The notes beneath the pieces were generated by a model. That model was not told where the DNA came from, searched no databases, and was given only the letters and a program-made list of their open reading frames with translations. From positions 17,034,980 through 17,098,979 of the forward strand of contig CM051034.1 of NCBI GenBank assembly GCA_027627225.1: 64,000 nucleotides of DNA. Direction: 5' to 3'. The DNA is from Congeria kusceri (Eukaryota > Mollusca > Bivalvia > Myida > Dreissenidae). Below are positions 31,209 through 43,100 of the stretch, in pieces. The translations under genes and the position numbers were made by a program. Each line of letters opens with the position of its first letter. The first letter of the stretch is position 1.

Positions 31209-34200
31209 CTGAAATGCACGATGACAATATACAAGGCGCTTGTCCGTGGTCTATTGGTAACGCACTGGCTTCACAACCTAGGGGTCCCAGGTTCGAGGCC
31301 CAGCTAGAGCCTTACCTACTAACTAGTCTGGAATCCCGAGGCATTCGATAAAAATTCATCACATACACAGAATATACAAGGGCGATTATCGATGCGCGCG
31401 CATTCCAAAGTTGACATACTGCGAACCGTGGGTTAATTATGATTCTCATGGAATATTCAGAAACAATAGATATGTATGTAATAAAAAATAAATTTATAGC
31501 GCAAAGTACGAACGTTATTTCCATCTGCTCTATTATTGGTTGTTACAATTGCGACGTTAACGTTGTTTTTTTCTTGAAAACGTGACGAACGGAACTTAAG
31601 TTGTTCTACTGCGAAATTTGATAACGGTTAGATGCAAGTAAATACCGTAAAAGCTCTATGTTTTCGCACACTATAAATTTCGGACACCCTCTTTTTTAGC
31701 CAAAATAATTATTTTTTGTAACTATATATTTTCGTACATCCTGATTTAAAACCATAAGTAATGAATCTTAATTTTTGGACATTTTATATGAGAGTGGTAT
31801 TTTAGCAGAATTTTAACCTGTTTGCGTTAATCCTATGACACACCGCACATGCGTTTTTACAACCGGATGAAGGTCTTAAAACCTTGCAGATGAATGAGTG
31901 GAGGCAGTGGACCGTTACATTAGCGTTATTGGATAAAGAGACATTAGTCATAAATAATGAGTTTACCCGATTGTGTATACCAGTAGTAATATCGTATATT
32001 CAATATGCTGTTGAAATTATCGAATTTAGGAACCAGTCTTATCCAGTCTTAATTATTTACCAATAAATTCTGCTTAATTTATTCACATTTGGTGTTTAAA
32101 GTCGTTTCAGGTACGCGATAGCTGTGAAATTGCATTTACCTCAAAGCTTGAAAGACGACGCAACGCTATGAAATTAGTGGATACTAATTTATTTCGTTTA
32201 TTTCATTTCAATAATTGATAACAAACATAACATACATTCATCATTCAGACAGATTCAGATTCAAATAAAAGTTTACCTGGATGAAAAGCAAAAAAAACAT
32301 GCATTAATTATTCTGACATGATATTCTGATTCAAATAAAAGTTCAGCGGTACTATTAAGCAAAAAAGAAAAAAAAATGCTACGAATACAAGTGAGTGTAC
32401 AAAGTTGATACTGTTCGGCGTGGTGTTTAACAAGCACGCGCAATCATTAATCGATACTATCCGGCAAAAAAACTTATACACCGGACATATCCGAACGTAA
32501 TTGCAATATTGTCATAGTGTCTATAAATTTTCTGACACCTGTAATTTGGGAATATGTTTGTGTATCCAAATGTTTGGACACGAAAATTTTTAATTATTTT
32601 TAAGTGTCCGAAAACATAGAGCTTTTACGGTAGTCGGGGATACATGTATATTCGTTCCCGAAAGCAGTTATAGTTTTCTTTTATATATGATACATTTTAC
32701 GATGAATTCAATGCTTATTTCGTAAGAACGCCGCTTTTACATTTTGATTTATTGAGTTTAAGGCATGAATTAACTCGAATTTTCATAGAATACCAACTCT
32801 ATGAAAATTCGATTAACTGGTTCAAAGTACGATTTCTGTTTTCGAACACATCGTCTTTTGCTATTATTTAAATAAAATAGTTAACACAGAAAAAAAAACA
32901 TACAACGTTTTGCAAGTTTCAGTTTGGGCGATTTGTTCCATATACTAGTTCTATTGCCGTTTTTGTTCATTTAGTTCGAAATCCGTTGGCTATTATTTCT
33001 AGGTATGAACACAAGTTGGCTGCTACAAATTTTAAATGTCGTACCTTTCCAACCCGTTTAAAATTAAAGCCGCAGTCCATAGAATATAATTCAATACATC
33101 TTAAATTGTCATTAGTTCTAATGAACGTTAAAGACGTTTACTCGACTGAAAACTGTTTCTTGTTTACGAAAGGCATTTGATAATGTCTATGTTCGAAAAC
33201 GCTTGGTACGAACGGAATATACACTAATGTACATGCCGATTTACGTCAGAGGCATCAACAGCTATCAAATATAGATAAATATACGATAAAAAAAGCTACG
33301 AAAACGTTATACCTTTATCGATTTCTATGCTTTTTTTTTATTTTGATCGGTAAGATGTCCATTAGATACGATTTCTGCAAATATTTATTTCTATTACATA
33401 TTTCTGGACTGTTGCTTTAAGAACGTACGAGCAATATCGTTTGTGTTCATACCATGGATATTTTAGGCGTGAAAAAGTTGCTGGTTTCCGCTTACTCGAC
33501 CCCCCCCCCCCCTATTTTTTCCGCCGACCCTAAAAGTTTTTTGGCCTATCAATCATTAACTTTTCCTGGTTTTCGGGAAAAATAGCAGTTTATTTATAGT
33601 TAAGGTACAATTTTTTGTTGGGAGGCGTTTAAATATTTTACATGCAGTCCAATATACTTATACTGTGTTTGAAAATGCGGCGAAGAAAATAAGTTAAAGA
33701 AAAAAAGTTATATGTTACATCCCCTCCTAGATTTTTTTCAGATGTAAGCGGAAACCAACCATTTATTTTTTTTGGCCTTAGGAGAATGAATGTATTCACT
33801 TGTTTGAATAGCTGGGAAAGGCCTATAACATGTTCAATACATTCTCGACCTATGGTAATTTTTATTTTCCGGTATTTAAGTATTTAAAACTAAAAAAAAA
33901 CAACGGAAAGGGAAAGTAAATTTAAACACCGTCCGATAGTCAATTATACCAAGAAATGCACCGTACTTGCAACAGATGGAAATTTATCGTTCAAACGTTT
34001 ATTTCCAATATTATATAGGATTTCACGGAAATTAAAGCCGAAGTGTTTATGCCTCACTTGAACCGAAAGCAATTAACGCATGCATTTCAAACGCAGGTTG
34101 AGCGGAAATGTACTTTTTGTTCAATTAATTATATATTTACTTTACGAACATTCTCGGTGAACTGCATTTTCATTTCAACACTATAGTTGTAAGTAATTAC

Positions 34201-36568
34201 CACATGCCGGTATTCCATAATTCCGTCATACGTCATCAATGTCCGCGTCTGTGAAGCTTCGCACAACGAAGAATACGTTCGGTACATTCCATTCTTCCGA
34301 TCCGCGTCCGGACCCGGTGACTACGAAAGTTCTCAATCTCAAAATTAGTCTCACCTTAAAATACTGTCCAATGAGAATGCTTGTTAAATTAGAGCTTCAA
34401 TTTCCATTGGTTGAATGTGTAAGATTCAGACTAACACTGAAGAATGTTCGCAGTCATAGGTCCAGGTGTGTGTGTAATTTATCATGTATTGGAGGGTGCA
34501 GTCTTGAAACAACGACGCATTTGGTTCTCAAAAATATTTGCATTATATTGAATTACATGTAGTAATTGTGCTGAAATTTAAAAATATAATCGGAACGAGT
34601 CACTTTGTTCTCCAAAACAGTGTCAGTATAAAACATTATGATGTATCCCACACTCTATCGTGCCTTTAACTGGGCGGAGGACCACGTAAGCAACAATAAC
34701 AACAACAGCAACAACAACAATCACAAAGTGTAATTATAATTATATCATTTTGTGTGCCTAAATATCGAGAACCCGCTGTATTTCTTAACGATATTTTGGC
34801 TCGATTGTAAATAAAAATGCTGTTAAAGTGGGTCTAACCACATCTTACAATTTTGGTTATTATTGTCAAAATTATGTCACTATAATATCGATCAAGATCC
34901 ATTCTTTTCGAAAGCGACATCCTTCCTTTTAACCATCAAAATTCAACTCTAGGTTGTGTCTCCGATTTAACGAGTTTATAAACGCACGGAAAATGCACGG
35001 AAAAATGGAAAATATCTTCACGAGCATCAAGCGGACACGGATACGGACAACGGAACTATGGAATGCCGGCCTAACAATGTACTGATGCAGATTTTTGTAT
35101 TAGTATTTACGAACCAAAGATCTAGATCCCTGGTACGTGTTTATATCGGTATATCATCAATCTGACTATTAAAGTTCACGATCTTTCTGCAACAGATAAT
35201 ATAGGAGTTATAATTTTATTCAGATTGGTACGTATTAGTACTAAATATGATCACCAAAGCAATGTTTTCCCTTATGACTCTGACTGTATAGAATAAAGAT
35301 AACTCAGAATGTAACATTTTAATCAGTCTTAAGCTAATGTGGTTGTCACGTGAAACACCATCCAGCGTAGCGATTTGCCTTTACAGGTTCTTTCAGAAAT
35401 CTATTAACAGATATTTACACGTACATGTAGTCATATAATATCGATGTAATAAACATTGGAGAACAGAAATACGAGTATATTGCAGTTTGCATTCTTTTTT
35501 CCTTTGAACAATTAATAAATATCTGATGGAACCGCGACTACCTGAGTCAGATGTATGCTTGCAGAGCCTGGCTAATCATTCAAGGCTGTGGTGCAGGGCA
35601 CAGTGGTTGTGTTTGTTTGATTGTTTGGATTTTTCGCCGTATTCAACAGTATTTCAGTCATATAACGGAGGTCAGTTAACCTACTCACACTTTTTCTGGG
35701 TAAGCTGGTTTACCAGTACTAAGTGCACATACGTATGCCAGTAACTGACAACTGTCCTACTTGAATCAGAGGTAGGGGGACAATGGCCGTAGAAAGAATT
35801 TCACGACCAATCCCACACATTATGATGTTATGTGGCCGGGCTGGGAATCGAACCCCGCGATCCTCGGATTTGTAGTCCAGCGCTCTACCAACTGAGCTAG
35901 CCGGTAGTGTACTAGAAACTAGGAACTCATGGGGAATTAGAATTGGAACCAATTTATATCCCAAAAATCGTGTAAATAACATTAAAGTGTGATTTCGAAA
36001 GTAAGGACTACATGAAGGAAACTAGCCTGTCAGCAGGAAAAGGTTCACATGCACAAATCTCAGTTTAAAACGGAACCAGCGTTTATGAGCTGATATATCG
36101 TCGCTTGAATGCCAGAAGGTGATAACCTTTTCTGGCTTTCAATGGACGATATATGCAGTATTAGTCCACATAATTAGACGAAATCGGTGGATTCTGAGCT
36201 ATTTTTTTTATGGGCAAAATCCACACTACCTCATATATTTTATACGAGTAAGAATCCGACCTCATATGTATATATATATTATATATAGGAGTATGTATAG
36301 GAGTAAGTTGAACTCAGGAAAGAATCACACGCATTTATATGTAGGAACGTTAAACTAAAACTGAAAGTAGAACTAGGATTTTTGTTATTGCTATCGTTAA
36401 GTTGAATCTGACCTGTGAAGCGATGTATTCAACGTTGGCCCTATCTGGACGAACATTGTCCGCCTCCTCATTTTCCTCGCTCGTGCCTAAAGAACCGCCA
36501 TATAACTTGTAGAACAGGACCTTACACGGTCCGGGAAGCAGTGTATGCAAAATAAAGGCGTGAACCAT
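30789..36568 (-). CDS. AP5S1: AP-5 complex subunit sigma-1, whole gene model (2 exons)
   Basis: Small (sigma) subunit of the AP-5 adaptor complex. In other animals AP-5 acts with SPG11 and SPG15 on late endosomes and lysosomes in retrieval to the Golgi. The exons are 36413-36568 and 30789-31208, joined in phase 0 to give 192 codons including stop (191 aa; human is 200 aa). The start MVHAFILHTL matches human MVHAFLIHTL. Later matches are VVWLG, the acidic linker before it, LKGERM-LILSRFLPDG and FMNH-V-G-E-E. The ATG has G at -3 and G at +4. The single 5.2-kb intron holds two SINEs and an inverted-repeat transposon. The weak point is the middle of the protein, where similarity is low. Confidence 0.85.
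31236..31325 (+). repeat. tRNA-Val-like sequence, SINE family 3
   Basis: GTCTATTGGTAACGCACTGG and GTCCCAGGTTCGAGGCCC give A- and B-box-like blocks with a CAC anticodon position. The acceptor stem does not pair. It sits about 28 bases upstream of the AP5S1 exon 2 acceptor in gene direction. Confidence 0.6.
31643..32632. mobile_element. 990-bp non-autonomous TA-flanked transposon
   Basis: Perfect terminal inverted repeats of 22 bases: CCGTAAAAGCTCTATG on the left, the inverse CATAGAGCTTTTACGG on the right. Each is flanked by TA, as expected for Tc1/mariner-type insertion. There is no transposase frame. AP5S1 intron. Confidence 0.85.
32633..35610. other. AP5S1 intron, no gene seen
   Basis: AT-rich. 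Holds a short hairpin (32770-32817), a C run near 33500, and a dispersed repeat around 34318-34440 with CTACGAAAGTTCTCAATCTC that also occurs near 3577 and 15777. Confidence 0.55.
35615..35910 (-). mobile_element. tRNA-derived SINE, family 2, full copy
   Basis: The minus-strand head is TACCGGCTAGCTCAGTTGGT with B box GGGGTTCGATTCCC. The body carries CAGTTACTGGCAT and the tail ATATGACTGAAATACTGTTG. A headless copy lies at 38155-38355. The head keeps good tRNA form but continues into the SINE body. Confidence 0.8.
36090..36160. repeat. Inverted repeat (hairpin)
   Basis: Arms GATATATCGTCGCTTGAAT-GCCAGAAGG and the near-inverse CCTTTTCTGGC-TTTCAATGG-ACGATATAT around a TGATAA loop. Possibly a small folded transposon, in the AP5S1 intron. 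Confidence 0.7.
36413..36568 (-). CDS. AP5S1: AP5S1 exon 1
   Basis: 52 codons from MVHAFILHTLLPGPCKVLFY to ANVEYIASQ, donor CACAG|GTCAGA. This is the sigma longin-fold start. Confidence 0.85.
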
Positions 36569-37043
36569 CCCGGATATCCGAGTCGGTGTATAAGTTACAT
36601 TGACACCGTTTTATGATCTGGGTTACAAACCGCACTATTTCGTATTCGGTATGACTAAATACCGAACACATTTATTAAACTATAATATAGGAGCTAGCAC
36701 GGGAACGTGGTGTAACGTGCAACTCTTTCAAACAATCGTGAGCTTTTAATATAGAATATAATATTAATATAAAAATTTGAGCTGAAACGACACGTTCCCA
36801 TAAAATTTTACTATGATAACTTGTCCATTGGATCTGCCAATGTTCGAGGGTGGGATCTCACTGAGGATTGTGATCACTGGTATCGGCTCTCACGTGTTCA
36901 TGGTTTCCTTGAAAAACTGTCCTCTTTAATCAACTTGAGTACATCTAACTCTAGTAAAAGGTTACATTTATAATGTATCTATTATATTGACCCATGTGGC
37001 GTGTTGTAGGGTATGTGGTGAAAAACTTATCTTACAGTAAACC

Positions 37044-38018
37044 TGGGCCCGAGGTTATAAAATTATTGAGATCAATCTCCAAGCTCAAATCTCAACTCCT
37101 AGCTCAATCTTAGACTGAACTCATGAAATCTGAGATTATAAAAATTTAACTCTGAGCTCAAACTCAGGCTGAGCAAGAAATCCTGAGTTTGGTTGCTACC
37201 TGTCTCAGAGTCGATCTCAACATGTAAATGTGACAAATAATTATGTAAACAGTGATGATATCAACAGTTTGATGATAAAATCAACATGGAACAAATGATT
37301 AACGTATATAAATATATACTTTAAGTATTTTACATCACTGAAATACAATCTAAATTCCAATTCAACAATTAAACAGCACAATATAAAATTGCATGTTTAA
37401 TGCATTTATGAAAGGTCTTACCTTTATATCTACATAAAATATCCATTGCTATAATTGTAGTGTCAACCCTATTGATATTCACATCGTTTTTGCAACAGTG
37501 TAATACACATTATTGTAAAAATAATTGCGTTTACCTTGTTGCAGCCATTTTATCTACACATGAAAATGGAAATAATCGCACAAATGACACAATATAAATA
37601 CGTCATAACAGCTAATACGTCACACAATTTTCGATTTAAAATTTCATCATGGTTATTGCAATTTTCAAGTGTAAATTAGTTTCTGTGACCATTGCCCTTT
37701 TAAAGCAATTTGTTTACTTTATCCAGTGGTTATAAGCACTGTTTTCGTGGTTTGGTAAGTAACTTGGACAGAAAAAAGAAACCGCAGTAAAAATATACCA
37801 CTGTTGACACAAATGGGCTGCTTAGGGCAACACCGCGTAAATATGGATGACCAAATAGCCGCTTAAATATATTAAACTTCATGCTAAAAAAATCGTCTCC
37901 ACTGAGTTTGATCTCCAAATGATTAATAACCTCAATCTGAGCAAGAATCTCAGCTGAGCATGGAGATTGAGCTGTGAGTTGAGTTTTGAGCTGAGATTAA
38001 TGAGTTTTATAACTGTTT
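37044..38018. mobile_element. 975-bp inverted-repeat element, intact copy
   Basis: Left end GGGCCCGAGGTTATAAAATT, right end TTAATGAGTTTTATAACTG, with long inverted arms of AATCTCA-type sequence. It is the uninterrupted counterpart of 17502-20032 and defines where that copy was split. Confidence 0.78.
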
Positions 38019-38154
38019 TAGATCTTAACATTCTAGATAATCCAGCGTTACTATAAAGCCTACAGTAGCCTTTAAAACAAAAATTATTTTATTACAATCT
38101 AACTAAACTGTTGATTGACAACACAGAGTCCAAGTCCTCGAAAGGGGTTTTGTT

Positions 38155-38355
38155 GGGGTTTTCGCAGTTTTTAACAGTATTTCAGTCATATCACGGCGGT
38201 CAGTTAACCTACTCACACTTTTTCTGGGCAACCTTAGCCGATCTAAGCGGTTTACCAGTACTAAGTGCACATACCTATGCCAGTAACTGACAACTGCCCT
38301 ACTTGAATCAGAGGTAGGGGGAGAATGGCCGTAGAAATTATGTCATGACCAATCA
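38155..38355 (-). mobile_element. SINE family 2, head missing
   Basis: About 85% similar by eye to the body of 35615-35910 (ACTAAGTGCACATACCTATG, TCAGAGGTAGGGGGAGAATG) but lacks the tRNA-like head. Confidence 0.75.
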
Positions 38356-39937
38356 GGGGTTTGACTTAATGGAAGATAGACAGATAACTGTTCTGTTGGT
38401 GACAAGCTTAATTCCCCTATATAAAGAATGCTTAAGAATATGCTATATAACATTTGAAAGATGCATCCTTCGTTTACTGTTTCAAAGGTTAACTATGAAA
38501 TGAATAAAAACTCATATGCAAAACATGTTGGATGCACAAGTTTATATCCGTAATTATCCAATACCAACACAATATCTTTCTCACTCTAGAGACACGTCTT
38601 TTTCACTACATGCAGATTACAGGTTATATTGCGGCACATCTCAAAGGATTTTGCTACGTCTATCAGCATGTGGAAATATAATACATAGTTTGCCATGGAA
38701 ATATTATAAGACAATTTGCATCGTCTTCAAACTTTTGTTTTTATATTTTATACAACTGCTCACAAAATCGCCATTTAATATAAATATTATGATCAGTGTT
38801 TTATAATATTAAAAGCATTAGAAATAAGCTAAGTGGCGTACTATTCGCTCATTAAGAATAGGTATGTCAGTTCATTTATTGATTGTCCATTTATTGATAA
38901 AATCTGACAAGTAGAACAAATCAATTGCACTGAATGAACTTAATAATTAACAAACAACCCAAACTGTGTCTTTATTACATTTATTACATCATAAGTGCAT
39001 GCACAAAATATTCTTAAACACCTGGATTAAAAAAAAAGAGAAATAATTTCATCTCCTTATGTCCATTAACAGAAATCGCAAAAAAAACCACAACAAATCA
39101 GCTTCACATGATCTCAACAGTAAAAACAGAAATATTAAAATATCCATAATAGCAGAAATGAAGAATCCTAACATCTTTGCACGTGTCAATATTTTCCCCC
39201 AGGGGTGGGGGGGGGGGGGGCGGAGTGGAGGGTATATATGGGACTTCAGACTGAAAGCGAGTTCCAGACAGTTAGGACTTTGACATAACAAATGATTCCG
39301 GGTCACGGGAAATAGACTTTGGTCAGATTAAAACCTGGTAATATTGGACCCCCCCCCAGGCCATTTGATACATCTCTTACTGTGGGGATTTAGACAAAAA
39401 TGCTTGGCTCTAGGGTGGAGAATGGAGAATTAAAAAAATTAAAATAAAATTAGTCAAATTCACCTGGGTCAGTCGACACTCCCCCACCCTGGGGGTAAAT
39501 AAATATTAATACAATGTAGGTGCACTCTGTACTTTAATGAGATAGTATGGTGTTTGCTAACATGAATTTACGTGGAATGGTCAAAATCATGTTTGACCTC
39601 TTACTTGCAAAACTGGATCACATTGGGTGTGACTAGCGCACAATATTGAAAGTTACCCGTAATTAACTAATCAACATTTCCACATACCAAAGAAACTACA
39701 TTAGTTATTAGGCATTGCATGAAATATATTATCACATCTATAGGGAGTTTCCTATTCCAACATCTTTTTTCTTTTAAAATAATTCAAAGAATTTTTGTAT
39801 AGCAAGTTTCCTATTCAAACTTCTAACATTTGTTTAAATAATTAAATACGTAAATCGTCTGCAAAAGTTTAAGCTAAAGAGTTGTCACTAGTAATATATC
39901 TACATTCTGTGACTATATTTAATGTATGGTCGTATTT

Positions 39938-39943
39938 TTTATT
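39938..39943 (-). terminator. Possible IDE poly(A) signal
   Basis: AATAAA on the minus strand about 115 bases past the IDE stop, inside a T-rich tract. Other AATAAA hexamers occur further on (about 38970-38990), so the choice is uncertain. Confidence 0.3.
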
Positions 39944-40058
39944 TTTTTTTAGATCATATTGATTGCGCAACAGGTTCATAGGTGAATATTACAACTATAA
40001 ATTCAAGCGCAGCTGAGGAAGTTTCATAGATACGATGTAGGCTAGGTGTTGGCCGAGA

Positions 40059-40160
40059 TCATAACTTGGAGACAGCTTTCTGCAGGTCGATGTAAGGCTT
40101 GGCCAGCGGGTACAGAGCCATGTCTCTTTTGAAAGCGCTCAGGTCTTCCACAACAACAGG
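40059..40160 (-). CDS. IDE: IDE last exon u and stop
   Basis: Acceptor TTTCAG. Encodes [20 protein letters not shown] and [13 protein letters not shown], then TGA. The SKL end is a canonical type 1 peroxisomal signal. Human IDE ends AKL. Confidence 0.95.
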   Translation of the reverse strand, partial: PVVVEDLSAFKRDMALYPLAKPYIDLQKAVSKL

Positions 40161-43100
40161 CTGAAAGAAACATAGTAATCATAGATTTACAATGTCACAA
40201 CTTTTGCAATCTTGTATGTGACCTGCCAGTCTTTTCCAGAATTTTATGACAAGAGGGTAATATATGACTGGTCACCTATAGTTTAAGTGTAAGAAAATCT
40301 GATGCACAAATAATGGTTTAATAACAAGGCATACTGTATTCTTTAATTTGGTACTGGTAATTAAATTTATGTTTGACAATATTTTTATACTTGACTGGTT
40401 GTGTTCAGACAAAGCAAGAGAATGTCGATTAATGTAATTCCATGAACAGTAAAGAAATAACATCTAATAATAATAAAAGCCTAAATTAAGAGATCACAAA
40501 TGTCTAAAATCTGGCACATGTTTTACACAAAAAATTTACACATAAGACATGCATATGTACAATTTACAATAACAAATTAATGTAAATTTCTTCTGTTGTA
40601 AAGTGTCTTACAAAATGAAATACAAAATAAATCTAAATCAAGACATTCATACAAAACATAATATAACAATCCCACCGGATGGCACCAGTTACCTGCAGTG
40701 TGGGAACCACTTCATGGTTGTTAGTCCCCTCAGCCGCATCCACGGTGTCCGTCTGCTGTCCCCCCTCACCCGACCCCCTCTCCAGGGTAGATAGGACGTG
40801 CACGGACAGTTTGTGTCTCCGGGGGGCATTGAGAGATATGTTGTCCTGCAAAAGAATTTAGCGTTAAGTTTAGTTTAAACCTATTTATTTAGCTTAGTTT
40901 AAACCTTTTTAGTTTAGTTAGATTTTGTCGAAAGCCTGAGACTTACTGACTCACTTTGAGTCCGTTTCCTGGGTATAACTAGTACTTGATGTCTTATTGA
41001 GAAAGATCACCCAAACACACCCAGAGTAGGGTTTGAATTCGCGACCTACTGATCGCAAGCTAGACACCATATAGAACACACCACTGCAAATTATTATGCT
41101 AGCATGATTGTCTCAAAAGCTTGAGGCTAACCGGTGTCTATGCATGGCACTGAGATAAATATTGCCCTGCAACAGAATGAAGCATTAGATTAATTTAAAC
41201 CTATTTATTTAAGCTCTGTAGGATCATATTTTTCACAAAATATTTATCACACACCTGTGAAGAATAGGATCTCAATTGTCATATTTTTAAATGTGAAGAA
41301 TGTGATTGGCCAAAAACTGTGTACGCGTGAAGATAAAAAAAGAATATATCTTTATTTCATATCAAAAACTGGATGTGAACACAAACTTCACAGAAAATGT
41401 GAAGAATCAGACTGTAATGTGTGATGAATAAGATCTTAATTCTTTCAAATGTGAAGAATGAGATCCTATTTTTCACTAATAATATGTTTTGTGACAAATA
41501 TGGTCCTATATAGCTCAATTGTGTCAAAAGCCTAAGGACAGCATGTACCTCCAACAAGTACTGAGAGATATGTTGTCCCATGACGGAATGACGGGTTAAT
41601 GTAGTTTAAATATTCATATTTTAGCTTGATTGTGTCAAAAGCCTAAGGATAGCATGTACCTCCAAGAAGTACCGAGAGATATGTTGTCCCATGACGGAAT
41701 GACGGGTTAATGTAGTTTAAATATTCATATTTTAGCTCAATTGTGTCAAAAGCCTAAAGATAGCATGTACCTCCAAGAAGTACTGAGAGATATGTTGTCC
41801 CATGACGGAATGACGGGTTAATGTAGTTTAAATATTCATATTTTAGCTTGATTGTGTCAAAAGTCTTAGGATAGCATGTACCTCCAAGAAGTACTGAGAG
41901 ATATGTTGTCCCATGACGGAATGACGGGTTAATGTAGTTTAAATATTTATATTTTAGCTTGATTGTGTCAAAAGCCTAAGGATAGCATGTACCTCCAAGA
42001 AGTACTGAGAGATATGTTGTCCCATGACGGAATGACGGGTTAATGTAGTTTAAATATTTATATTTTAGCTCAATTGTGTCAAAAGCCTAAGGATAGCATG
42101 TACCTCCAAGAAGTACTGAGAGATATGTTGTCCCATGACGGAATGACGGGTTAATGTAGTTTAAATATTTATATTTTAGCTTGATTGTGTCAAAAGCCTA
42201 AGGATAGCATGTACCTCCAAGAAGTACTGAGAGATATGTTGTCCCATGACGGAATGACGGGTTAATGTAGTTTAAATATTCATATTTTAGCTCAATTGTG
42301 TCAAAAGCCTAAGGATAGCATGTACCTCCAAGAAGTACTGAGAGATATGTTGTACCATGACGGAATGACGGGTTTATGTAGTTTAAATATTCATATTTTA
42401 GCTTGATTGTGTCAAAAGCCTAAGGATAGCATGTACCTCCAAGAAGTACCGAGAGATATGCTGTCCCATGACGGAATGACGGGTTTATGTAGTTTAAATA
42501 TTCATATTTTAGCTCAATTGTGTCAAAAGCCTAAGGATAGCATGTACCTCCAAGAAGTACTGAGAGATATGTTGTCCCATGACGGAATGACGGGTTAATG
42601 TAGTTTAAATATTCATATTTTAGCTTGATTGTGTCAAAAGTCTTAGGATAGCTAAGTGATATGTCGTCCTGCCACAGAATGAAGCATAAGTTTAGTTTAA
42701 AACTACTTATTTTAGTTTGATTGTGATGAAAGCCTGAGGATAGCTAAGAGATACCTTGTCCTGCCACAGAATGAAGCATAAGTATAGTTTAAAAATACTT
42801 ATTTTCGTTTGTGTTTAAAGATTGAGGATAGCTAAGAGATATGTTGTCCTGCAATAAAATGAAGTGTTAGTTTAGTTTAAAACTACTTCTTTTAGTTTGA
42901 CTGTGATGAAAGCCTGAGGATAGCTAAGAGATATCTTGTCCTGCCACAGTATAATGCGTTAGTTTAGTTTAAAAATACGTATTTTTAGTTTGTGTGGAAA
43001 GTCTGAGGATAGCTTAGAGATATCTTGTCCTGCCACAGTATAATGCGATAGTTTAGTTTAAAACTACTTATTTTCGTTTGTGTTGAAAGCTTGAGGATAG

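Larger units (their letters stand above)
36569..40058. other. Intergenic region between AP5S1 and IDE
   Basis: No exon recognised. Contains the intact inverted-repeat element (37044-38018), a SINE fragment (38155-38355) and G or C homopolymers near 39207 and 39350. It is otherwise AT-rich DNA without features. Confidence 0.6.

Noticed and set aside
30840..31307. 155-residue plus-strand frame
   Set aside because: Antisense shadow of AP5S1 exon 2. The minus-strand frame has the homology and splice sites.
35820..35910. Functional tRNA gene on the minus strand
   Set aside because: The head looks tRNA-like with good A and B boxes, but it continues into a SINE body shared with 38155-38355.
37730..37918. 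62-residue hydrophobic frame as a small membrane protein
   Set aside because: It lies inside an inverted-repeat transposon. The matching region of the second copy (17600-17780) is broken by changes.
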